A stretch of 11,038 nt of DNA from an uncultured Collinsella sp. (lineage in GTDB: Bacteria > Actinomycetota > Coriobacteriia > Coriobacteriales > Coriobacteriaceae): positions 1-11,038 of the forward strand of contig UQIW01000029.1 of NCBI GenBank assembly GCA_900541235.1, written 5' to 3'. Under the pieces are notes generated by a model. That model saw only the letters and a list, made by a program, of their open reading frames with translations. It did no database searches and was not told the origin of the DNA. Position numbers and translations under genes: made by a program. How positions within the stretch are numbered: position 1 is the first letter of the stretch; each line of letters starts with the position of its first letter. This document shows positions 1 through 5,686 of the stretch, piece after piece.

Positions 1-24
1 TGTCCCCTCCCTTTCAAGAAAGAG

Positions 25-50
25 AAGAGGCGGGGCATGCCCCGCCTCTT
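25..50 (-). terminator. Perfect 26-bp palindrome, likely terminator for leftward transcription
   Basis: The stretch is its own reverse complement, with arms AAGAGGCGGGG around a CATG centre, so it gives a very stable G/C hairpin on either strand. Read leftward it is followed by the pyrimidine-rich CTCTTTCTTG. Read rightward it is followed by ACACCACATC, with no T tract. It therefore fits best as the intrinsic terminator of the minus-strand hydrolase gene, although it lies about 105 bp past that stop codon. It could also end a gene coming from the left of the window. Confidence 0.6.
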
Positions 51-114
51 ACACCACATCTCTGCGCGCTACCGCGGTCTGGTCGGCAGTTCCAGATTTT
101 GCCGCATACTTCCG

Positions 115-141
115 AAAATAGGGGGTCAGATAAAGCCCCAG
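115..141 (-). terminator. Weak hairpin just after the hydrolase stop, possible first terminator
   Basis: On the minus strand CTGGGG, a ten-base loop and CCCC are followed directly by TATTTT. The stem is only four G-C pairs, so it would be a weak terminator. It sits 15-40 bp past the stop codon of the hydrolase, where a terminator would be expected. The stronger palindrome at 25-50 may be the true end. Confidence 0.25.
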
Positions 142-155
142 ACGTTGCTTTTTGC

Positions 156-1121
156 CTAAAAATACTCGTCGAGGAAGTTGTTGACTGTGTTCCAGTAGAG
201 CTCGGGGTCAACTTGCGCGCTCTTGGCGTGGGCGGCGCCATGGATGGTGAGCTTTTGCTTGACTTTGCTGGCGCACGCGTCGTAGTTTTGGTCGAGCATG
301 TCGTACGGCACAAAGGCGTCCTGGTCGCCGTGGATAAACAGCATGGGAACCGTCGCGTGTTTGAGTTGCTCCACACTGCTCGCCTTATGAAAGTCGTAGC
401 CCGCGCGCACGTTGCACACCAAGTTTGCTACATCGAGCAAGGGAAAGCTGGGCAGGCCGAACACGTCCTTGAGCTGCAGAGAAAACTCGTCCCAAACACT
501 CGTATAACCACAGTCCTCGATAATACATTTCACGTTTGCGGGCAGAGATTCTCCCGCCACGTTCATAGCGGTTGCTGCACCCATCGACTCGCCAAAGACC
601 AGGATGCGCGCCTCGGGGTCAGCCTGAACGATTTGCTCGATCCATGCGACGATATCGAGGCGCTCGGGCCAGCCCATGCCGATATAGTCGCCGCCGGAGC
701 GCTCGTGGGCGCGGGCGGCAGGCGCAAGCACGTTCATGCCGCGGTCGTGGAAGCGCTTGGCGTATCGGGCCATGCCGATGGGCTCGTTGGTATATCCATG
801 CAGGCAGACGGCGTAATCGTGGGTGTTCTCCGAGGCGGCAAAATACCAAGCGGCAAGTTCGGTTCCGTCATCTGCGGTGAGGCTGCTGCTCTCGCGATTC
901 TCTTTAAACCACGCCCGCGCCTCGGTTTCCTCGGCATCCGGCTGCTCGCCTTCTTTGTCGTTCTTGCTATCCTGCATCATCTTCATGGTGTAGGGCGCTT
1001 GGGGATTCAGGGCAAAGTCAAACAAAAAGTTGCCGGCAAACCCCAGCAGCGCGACAACGAGCACCAGCGCAACGACGCCGGCTATCTTGAGCTTTCGATG
1101 GGAACGTGCGTTTTGAGACAT
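156..1121 (-). CDS. Membrane-anchored alpha/beta hydrolase (YqkD-like)
   Basis: The 321-residue protein is a serine hydrolase of the alpha/beta fold; the substrate is unknown, most likely an ester or small peptide/acyl compound. A basic N-terminus (SHRKLK) is followed by one hydrophobic segment at about residues 13-35, which anchors it in the membrane with the catalytic domain outside. The oxyanion region is LHGY (107-110), the nucleophile Ser179 lies in GESMG (177-181), the acid is probably Asp268 in HGDQDAF, and the base His298 lies in GAAH. The segment GDYIGMGW (144-151) is typical of the YqkD-like subgroup of Firmicutes and Actinobacteria. The ATG start is supported by AGGAAAG six bases upstream (1128-1134 on the plus strand). 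The gene is monocistronic, divergent from the hemolysin III gene, with its own good promoter. Nothing looks truncated. Fold and triad are secure; the specific function is not. Confidence 0.88.
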   Translation of the reverse strand: MSQNARSHRKLKIAGVVALVLVVALLGFAGNFLFDFALNPQAPYTMKMMQDSKNDKEGEQPDAEETEARAWFKENRESSSLTADDGTELAAWYFAASENTHDYAVCLHGYTNEPIGMARYAKRFHDRGMNVLAPAARAHERSGGDYIGMGWPERLDIVAWIEQIVQADPEARILVFGESMGAATAMNVAGESLPANVKCIIEDCGYTSVWDEFSLQLKDVFGLPSFPLLDVANLVCNVRAGYDFHKASSVEQLKHATVPMLFIHGDQDAFVPYDMLDQNYDACASKVKQKLTIHGAAHAKSAQVDPELYWNTVNNFLDEYF

Positions 1122-1138
1122 AAGAAGCTTTCCTATAA

Positions 1139-1200
1139 GATGTTAATACATCAACATTTAATGCAAGCGCATTATGGACGTTCGCCGTTGATGCGTCAAC
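1139..1200. promoter_or_regulatory. Cluster of three inverted repeats overlapping the hydrolase promoter
   Basis: Three short dyads, each with a 4-bp spacer, lie in a row: GATGT-taat-ACATC (1139-1152), TAATGC-aagc-GCATTA (1159-1174) and GTTGA-tgcg-TCAAC (1187-1200). The second covers the -10 box and probable start site; the third covers the -35 box. The words CATCAAC (1149-1155) and GTTGATG (1187-1193) are also exact reverse complements. This placement suits a repressor's operators, but the dyads differ in sequence, so several factors or chance remain possible. Confidence 0.4.
1171..1199 (-). promoter_or_regulatory. Sigma-70-type promoter of the hydrolase gene
   Basis: On the minus strand TTGACG (plus-strand 1194-1199) is followed by exactly 17 bp and then CATAAT (1171-1176). 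Both boxes are one base from consensus and the spacing is ideal. Transcription would begin near 1164, leaving a 5' leader of about 43 nt before the ATG at 1121. Confidence 0.7.
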
Positions 1201-1266
1201 AGGCAAAGAATGGGTAAACAAAGGGTCACGTATGGTGCAAATTTCGCACGTACCTAGACGCTTTGA

Positions 1267-1272
1267 TATAGT
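1267..1272 (+). promoter_or_regulatory. Putative -10 box (TATAGT) for the hemolysin III-type gene
   Basis: TATAGT lies 36 bp upstream of the ATG at 1308. At the expected distance the -35 region reads TTCGCA/TCGCAC (1243-1249), a poor match to TTGACA, so the promoter is either weak or activator-dependent. No better candidate is seen in the divergent region on this strand. Confidence 0.4.
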
Positions 1273-1307
1273 GTTGAGAATTCTTTACGTTGGAGGATGT
1301 AACCGGC

Positions 1308-1991
1308 ATGTCCGATTCGAGCGACAGTTCTAAGCCGCGACCCAAGACCGCGGCCGTTCCACACTACACGGTGGGCGAGGAGATCATGAACTCCGTCACC
1401 CATGGTGTCGGCTGCCTGCTGGGTATCGCGGGCCTGGTGCTCCTGATCGTATTCGCCGCCCTGCGCGGCGGAGGCCCGGCCCACATGGCCGCGGCGATTG
1501 TCTATGGCGTCAGCATTATCCTCGAATACCTAGCCTCCACGCTCTACCACGCGATTCAGCCCGCGCGCGCCAAGCGCGTGTTTCGCATCATCGATCACAG
1601 CTGCATCTACCTGCTCATAGCCGGCAGCTATACGCCGTTTTGCCTCATCACGCTCGCAAACGACGGCGGCGCTGTGCTGTTCTTTGCCGTATGGGCCATC
1701 GCCATCATCGGCATCGCCCTCGAGTGCTTCCTGCGCGAGCGCCAGCCGCATTGGGTAAGCGGCCTGGTCTATCTGCTGATGGGCTGGCTCGTTGTCTTTA
1801 AGCTGCCTGAACTTGTGGCGCTGCTCAACCCCGTGGCACTTGCCCTGCTCGCCGTCGGCGGCGTGTGCTACACCGCGGGCGTGCCGTTCTATATCGCCAA
1901 AAACGTGCGCTATCTTCACAGCGTGTTTCACCTGTGGGTACTCGCCGGCAGCATCTTCCAGTTCATGGCGGTGATCCTCTTCGTAATCTAG
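1308..1991 (+). CDS. Hemolysin III / PAQR-family membrane protein (YqfA-like)
   Basis: The 227-residue protein has seven hydrophobic segments and belongs to the HlyIII/PAQR family, the bacterial relatives of adiponectin receptors, thought to be zinc-dependent membrane hydrolases; the bacterial substrate is not settled. The family's metal site is visible: SxxxH at Ser77-His81 (STLYH), Asp96 (in DHSCIYLL) and HxxxH at 204-208 (HSVFH). The N-terminal signature EEIMNSVTHGVG (24-35) and AGSYTPF (105-111) are also present. Length is normal for the family. The ATG at 1308 is preferred over a TTG at 1290 because the GGAGG (1292-1296) would overlap the TTG; from the ATG it is 11 bases away, somewhat long. 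The gene stands alone, divergent from the hydrolase, with 110 bp to the next gene. The name hemolysin is historical and does not imply toxicity. Confidence 0.9.
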   Translation: MSDSSDSSKPRPKTAAVPHYTVGEEIMNSVTHGVGCLLGIAGLVLLIVFAALRGGGPAHMAAAIVYGVSIILEYLASTLYHAIQPARAKRVFRIIDHSCIYLLIAGSYTPFCLITLANDGGAVLFFAVWAIAIIGIALECFLRERQPHWVSGLVYLLMGWLVVFKLPELVALLNPVALALLAVGGVCYTAGVPFYIAKNVRYLHSVFHLWVLAGSIFQFMAVILFVI

Positions 1992-2036
1992 CGACCACGC
2001 CTGCGCGCCCGCGTTCTCGTTTGGGCGCCGGTGCAA

Positions 2037-2066
2037 TTGCCGTATCCGCCATCAACGTTTTAACCT
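2037..2066 (+). promoter_or_regulatory. Weak candidate promoter for the CorC-type gene
   Basis: TTGCCG (2037-2042), an 18-bp spacer and TAACCT (2061-2066) lie in the 110-bp gap before the transporter gene. Both boxes match only moderately. A GCGCCC/GGGCGC hairpin earlier in the gap (about 2005-2028) has no T tract and does not look like a terminator, so read-through from the upstream gene is an alternative. Confidence 0.25.
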
Positions 2067-2081
2067 GACGTCCCGAATCTT

Positions 2082-2099
2082 GGAGGTTCGAGAAACTCC
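2082..2099 (+). promoter_or_regulatory. Distant Shine-Dalgarno inside a small hairpin
   Basis: The only good Shine-Dalgarno for the CorC-type gene, GGAGG (2082-2086), is 15 bases from the ATG at 2102, too far for best initiation. GGAGGTT (2082-2088) can pair with AAACTCC (2093-2099) with one mismatch around a CGAG loop. The hairpin would hide the site and bring it next to the start codon. It may be translational control or just a weak start. Confidence 0.3.
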
Positions 2100-2101
2100 C
2101 G

Positions 2102-3475
2102 ATGGACATAACCATCTCCCTTATCACCACCCTCGTTTTGACCCTCATCAACGGCTACTTCTCTATGTCTGAGATGGCGCTCACCACGGCCAAGCGCGCC
2201 GTGCTGGAGCACGAGGCCGAGGAAGGCGACAAGCGCGCCGAGCGTGCCATTAAGCTGGCTGCCGACTCCGACCAGCTGCTCGCCACCATCCAGGTCGCCA
2301 TCACGCTCGTGGGCTTCGCCTCGTCCGCCGTCGCCTCGACGAGTCTGTCCGACCCGCTCGCCACGTGGCTCATGAGCTTTGGCATCGCGCCGCTCTCCGC
2401 CATCGCACGCGGCCTGGCGCCGGTCATCATCACCGTCGCGGTCGCCTTCGTGTCCATCGTGATCGGCGAGCTCGTCCCCAAGCGCATCGGCCTGGCCAAC
2501 GCCGAAGGCGTGTCCAAGCAGGTCGTGGGACCGTTGTCGTTTTTCCAAAAGATCGCCCGTCCGCTCGTGTGGCTAACTGGTGCTTGCTCCGATGGCCTGG
2601 CCCGTATCCTGCGCATCAAGAGTGCCGACGACCGCCAGAACGTCTCGGAAGAAGAGATCAAGTACATGGTCTCGGAGCAGGACGACCTGCTCGACGAGGA
2701 AAAGCGCATGATCCACGAGATCTTCGACCTGGGCGACACCGTTGCCCGCGAGGTCATGGTGCCGCGCGTGGACACCACCATGTGCGAGGACGACGAGACG
2801 GTCGCCGACGTGCTGTCCACCATGCGCCAGACCGGCTTTAGCCGCATCCCCGTCTATCACGAGGATCCCGACAACGTCGCCGGCATCGCGCACATCAAGG
2901 ACCTGATTCAGCCCGCGCTCGACGGCAAAGGCGACCAGCCCATCGCCGGCTTTTTGCGCGACGCCACCTTTGTGCCCGACACCAAGGACATCCTGCCGCT
3001 GCTGTCCGAGATGCAGACCTCGCACGACCAGATCGTGGTGGTCGTGGACGAGTACGGCGGCACGGCCGGCATTATCACTATCGAGGACATCGTCGAGGAG
3101 ATCGTCGGCGAGATCGAGGACGAGTTCGACCCCGACAACAAGTATCTCACGCGCCTTTCGCGCCGCGAGTGGCTCGTTGATGGGCGTTTTTCGTGCGATG
3201 ACGCGATTGAGCTTGGTTGGCCGCTCGAGGAAAGCGATGATTATGAGACCATCGCCGGCTGGATTTTGGAGCTTTGCGACTCGGTGCCCGACATCGGAGA
3301 GGTGTTTGAGGTCGCGGGGTACAAGTTTAAAGTGCAGTCGATGCGTGGCCAGCGCATCTCGCTCATTCGCGTGATCGCTCCGGCCGAAACCGATAAGAAG
3401 GATTCCGAGTCTTCGGTAGACGAGCCGACGACGTCGGGTGCGGGTTCCGCGAATCCGCACGACGGCGACGAGTAG
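2102..3475 (+). CDS. CorC/CNNM-family transporter (HlyC/CorC; DUF21-CBS-CorC_HlyC)
   Basis: The 457-residue protein has the full architecture of the CNNM/CorC family, which is linked to Mg2+ (and perhaps other cation) efflux or sensing. The DUF21/CNNM membrane domain covers about residues 1-190, with SMSEMAL (21-27) near the start of the first helix and GELVPKRIGL (122-131). Then follow the VMVPR motif (218-222) and two CBS domains to about 335, including the family hallmark DEYGGTAGIITIEDI (316-330). The CorC_HlyC domain runs from about 345 to 426 (DGRFSCDDAIELG, YETIAGWILEL). The last 30 residues are a polar, acidic, probably disordered tail. The start is ATG 2102, although the GGAGG is 15 bases away; the next in-frame ATG (codon 22) would cut into the first helix. 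It shares a unit with the following gene, 24 bp downstream. Family assignment is firm; the transported ion is inferred. Confidence 0.93.
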   Translation: MDITISLITTLVLTLINGYFSMSEMALTTAKRAVLEHEAEEGDKRAERAIKLAADSDQLLATIQVAITLVGFASSAVASTSLSDPLATWLMSFGIAPLSAIARGLAPVIITVAVAFVSIVIGELVPKRIGLANAEGVSKQVVGPLSFFQKIARPLVWLTGACSDGLARILRIKSADDRQNVSEEEIKYMVSEQDDLLDEEKRMIHEIFDLGDTVAREVMVPRVDTTMCEDDETVADVLSTMRQTGFSRIPVYHEDPDNVAGIAHIKDLIQPALDGKGDQPIAGFLRDATFVPDTKDILPLLSEMQTSHDQIVVVVDEYGGTAGIITIEDIVEEIVGEIEDEFDPDNKYLTRLSRREWLVDGRFSCDDAIELGWPLEESDDYETIAGWILELCDSVPDIGEVFEVAGYKFKVQSMRGQRISLIRVIAPAETDKKDSESSVDEPTTSGAGSANPHDGDE

Positions 3476-3499
3476 GACAAGGAAGAGTAGGGGAGAGTT

Positions 3500-4333
3500 A
3501 TGGCAGGCCTGTTCAACATCCTTAAGGTCACCGTCAGCGAGGACAAGATCTGCGCGCACGTGCTGGTGAACCCCGGCATGCCGCTCATGACCTCGGAGGA
3601 TATCGAGGCTACGGCGCGCGTGTATTACCTGGTGCCGGCGATTGCCAAGCACCTGTGCCTGGGTGATTCCGGCCGCGAGTTCCAGGACTGCATGGGCCAG
3701 ACCGAGCTCTGCCACCTGCTGGAGCACGTGACGGTCGAGCTCATGAACGAGACCGGTCTTGCCGGTAGCATCTCGTGCGGCCGCACGCGCGTAAGCGAGC
3801 ACGACGAGCGCGTTTTTGAGGTTGAGCTTTCGTGTCCCGACGACGCGCTGGCCATTGGCGCGCTGTCGTCGGCGACCTTTATGATGGACTGGGCGTACCT
3901 GCACGCCGACCAGCCGGCCCCCGACGTGGAGGGCACGGTCGCGGGCCTGCGCAACCTGGTGCTGGGCATGCGTGCCGAGGCCGAGGGCAAGGACCCGCAC
4001 GAGGCCGTTGCCGCTGCGAACGGCGAGGACGTGGCCGAGGATGCGCCTGAGGGCGACGCTCCTGCCGACGCCGACGCTGAGCCCGTTGCCGAGGCGCCTG
4101 CTGAGCCCGAGCCTGCGGAGCCCCAAGGCGTCCCGAGCTTTGACGACGAGCCGCAGATGCCAATCGATACCGAGGGTGCGGTCGCCGAGAACCACGAGGC
4201 CCCCGCGGCCGTCTTTGGCGGTGCGGCAACGGCTCCGTCCGGCTCGGTGCACGAGGGCAACCTGCCGCTCGTCGATGGTGCCGGCGAGAACCCGGCCGCC
4301 ACGGTGGCCATGCCTGCCATGCCGCAGGAGTAG
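3500..4333 (+). CDS. Orphan protein with a cyanophycin-synthetase-like N-terminal domain
   Basis: The 277-residue soluble protein has two parts. Residues 1-155 form a compact domain with HLLEHVTVEL (72-81) and GRTR (94-97) followed by FEVEL (106-110). This series closely resembles the N-terminal domain of cyanophycin synthetase, where an H-L-x-E-H-V-x-x-E-L helix is followed by G-x-x-x-G-R-T-R and a beta strand. The ATP-grasp and Mur-ligase domains of CphA are absent. Residues 158-277 are rich in Ala, Glu, Pro and Asp, low in complexity, acidic and probably disordered. The ATG is preceded by GGGGAG with a 4-base gap. It lies 24 bp after the CorC-type gene and is probably co-transcribed. No biochemical role is known to me; binding of a peptide-like or polyanionic ligand is only a guess. 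The domain match comes from motif memory, not a search. Confidence 0.75.
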   Translation: MAGLFNILKVTVSEDKICAHVLVNPGMPLMTSEDIEATARVYYLVPAIAKHLCLGDSGREFQDCMGQTELCHLLEHVTVELMNETGLAGSISCGRTRVSEHDERVFEVELSCPDDALAIGALSSATFMMDWAYLHADQPAPDVEGTVAGLRNLVLGMRAEAEGKDPHEAVAAANGEDVAEDAPEGDAPADADAEPVAEAPAEPEPAEPQGVPSFDDEPQMPIDTEGAVAENHEAPAAVFGGAATAPSGSVHEGNLPLVDGAGENPAATVAMPAMPQE

Positions 4334-4412
4334 GTTCACTCGCTTATCACCATCATGTACCTGCGCTTTTACCGTACGCAGATGAGCGCGACGGCAAGTG
4401 TTGCGCTGCGGG

Positions 4413-4418
4413 TATAAT
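4413..4418 (+). promoter_or_regulatory. Consensus -10 box (TATAAT) of the ytxH-PRC unit
   Basis: A perfect TATAAT lies 51 bp before the ATG at 4470. The region 17 bp upstream (around 4390-4395, GACGGC) is a poor -35, and there is no extended TG. It probably starts transcription near 4425. The resulting 45-nt leader contains GGGCA (4437-4441) and TGCCC (4448-4452), a 5-bp hairpin ending just before the ribosome binding site. Confidence 0.6.
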
Positions 4419-4469
4419 GGACAGCATTCAAACGGTGGGCATCGAGGTGCCCGCAGGAGAGGAATGATC

Positions 4470-4859
4470 ATGGGAAAGACTTTCAGCTTTGTCTCCGGTG
4501 CGCTCTTTGGTGCTGCCGCCGGCGCTATCATCGGCGTTGCTCTGGCCCCGCGCTCGGGTGCCGAGACCCGCGCCATGGCCGCCGATATCGCCAACGATGC
4601 CTGGGACAACATGCGTGACACCTACGAGCACAGTGCCGAGGAGGCTCGTGCTGCGGTCAACGACTTTGGTCCGATGGTCGACGCCAAGACCGATGACCTG
4701 CGCGCCAAGGTCGACCTGGCCCGTGAGCGCATGGACCAGCTTCGCGAGCAGCTCAACGACGCCATCTCGGGCGGCAACGTGACGCCCGCTGCCGACGTCG
4801 TGGTCGAGAACGTCGCTGAGGCCGACACCGAGGCCACGGAGACCTCGACCGAGGCATAA
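4470..4859 (+). CDS. YtxH-like general stress/envelope protein
   Basis: The 129-residue protein opens with a glycine/alanine-rich hydrophobic helix, GALFGAAAGAIIGVALAPRS (10-29), the hallmark of YtxH-domain proteins. Most have one membrane-embedded or membrane-associated helix followed by an amphipathic coiled region. Residues 30-100 are charged and heptad-like (AEEARAAVNDF, LRAKVDLARERMDQLREQL), predicting a coiled coil. The C-terminal 25 residues are acidic with Thr and Glu. Its biochemical role is unknown; the family is linked to stress in Bacillus. The start is ATG 4470, with AGGAGAGG (4455-4462) seven bases away; an in-frame ATG at 4464 is nearly as good and would add two residues. The stop codon overlaps the next start as TAATG, implying translational coupling. 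Confidence 0.82.
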   Translation: MGKTFSFVSGALFGAAAGAIIGVALAPRSGAETRAMAADIANDAWDNMRDTYEHSAEEARAAVNDFGPMVDAKTDDLRAKVDLARERMDQLREQLNDAISGGNVTPAADVVVENVAEADTEATETSTEA

Positions 4860-5614
4860 TGCGCGCAGGGGATTTTGTCGGCGTCAAGGTTTATCGCAAG
4901 CCTGCCGAAGACAAGCGCACCAAAAAGGACGGCACGCCGCGCAGCCCTAAAAAGCTCGGCAAGATTCACTTTCCCGTCTTTACCCCGGGCGGCACGCGCG
5001 TGGTGGGCTTTATGGTCCGCCAGTCCGATATCGCGGGCATGATCGAGCGTCCCGACCGGTTTGTGGCGCTCGATGCCATCGGCGTCTATGAGGGCGCTGT
5101 CGCGGTCGACGACGTCAAGGGCACCTACGATGCCGCCGCGGCCAAGCGCCTCGATATCAACCTGGACGATTGCATCATCTGGGTTGGCATGGACGTGCGC
5201 ACGGAATCGGGCGATGCCGTGGGCTACTGCTCGGACGTTGAGTTCAAGCCGCGTTCGGGCATTGTACAGACGTTCTATGTGACCGCCGGTGCCGCATCGA
5301 GCATGTTGGTGGGCGATACGCAGGTGCCGCCGACGATGCTGCGCGGCTACGAGAACGGCGCGATGATTGTCTCGGACGAGGTCAAGGCGCTCGGGTATTC
5401 GGGCGGCGCGGCCGCCAAGGCTGCCGAGGCCAGTGTCGTGGTGGGCGATAAGGTCAAGAAGGGCGCCAAGGTGCTCGATGACAAGGGATCGGTCGCCGTG
5501 GACAAGGGCAGCCGCGCACTGGGCAAGCAGCTCGGCAAGACGCGCGGTATGTTCAAGGCCTTTAAGGACGAATATCAAAAGGCGAGCGGGGGCTCGTCAA
5601 AAGCTAGCAAATAG
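4859..5614 (+). CDS. PRC-barrel domain protein, probably two barrels
   Basis: The 251-residue protein carries PRC-barrel sequences, small beta barrels first seen in the photosynthetic reaction centre H subunit and in RimM. The clearer one is at about 105-178, with IWVGMDVRTESGDAVGYCSDV as its core followed by FYVTAG and a terminal strand. A first, more divergent copy may span about 33-95 (GKIHFPVFTPGGTRVVGFMV). Residues 183-240 are rich in Ala, Lys and Gly (GDKVKKGAKVLDDKG), a basic helical tail that may touch membrane or nucleic acid. There is no signal peptide or membrane segment. Its ATG shares its A with the TAA of the YtxH-like gene, so the two are probably made together and may work at the membrane. 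The MgtE-like protein at 7468 also starts with PRC barrels. Exact function unknown. Confidence 0.82.
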   Translation: MRAGDFVGVKVYRKPAEDKRTKKDGTPRSPKKLGKIHFPVFTPGGTRVVGFMVRQSDIAGMIERPDRFVALDAIGVYEGAVAVDDVKGTYDAAAAKRLDINLDDCIIWVGMDVRTESGDAVGYCSDVEFKPRSGIVQTFYVTAGAASSMLVGDTQVPPTMLRGYENGAMIVSDEVKALGYSGGAAAKAAEASVVVGDKVKKGAKVLDDKGSVAVDKGSRALGKQLGKTRGMFKAFKDEYQKASGGSSKASK

Positions 5615-5635
5615 CGACGTACCAAATGATGGGAG

Positions 5636-5673
5636 GCGAGCCGGAGACATGTTGCTCCGGCTCGCTGTGTTTA
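5636..5673 (+). terminator. Strong hairpin terminator after the PRC-barrel gene
   Basis: GCGAGCCGGAG (5636-5646) pairs perfectly with CTCCGGCTCGC (5655-5665) around an eight-base loop. It is followed by TGTGTTTA, a modest T-rich tail. The hairpin begins 21 bp after the PRC-barrel stop and ends 21 bp before the next ATG, so it directly abuts the ribosome binding site of the following gene. Confidence 0.75.
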
Positions 5674-5686
5674 TGGGGGAGGGCAC

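Noticed and set aside
99..1217. Open plus-strand frame of 372 codons
   Set aside because: It is antisense to the alpha/beta hydrolase, which has promoter, ribosome binding site and catalytic triad. No domain is recognisable in this frame.
4334..4400. Terminator after the orphan CphA-N-like gene
   Set aside because: CTGCG and CGCAG can pair around an 11-base loop (about 4361-4382), but there is no T run, so no intrinsic terminator is called.
2573..4621. Open minus-strand frame of 682 codons
   Set aside because: It lies opposite the CorC, orphan and YtxH-like genes, has Arg/His/Gly/Val-rich composition without domains, and no ribosome binding site. It is a by-product of G/C-rich third positions on the other strand.
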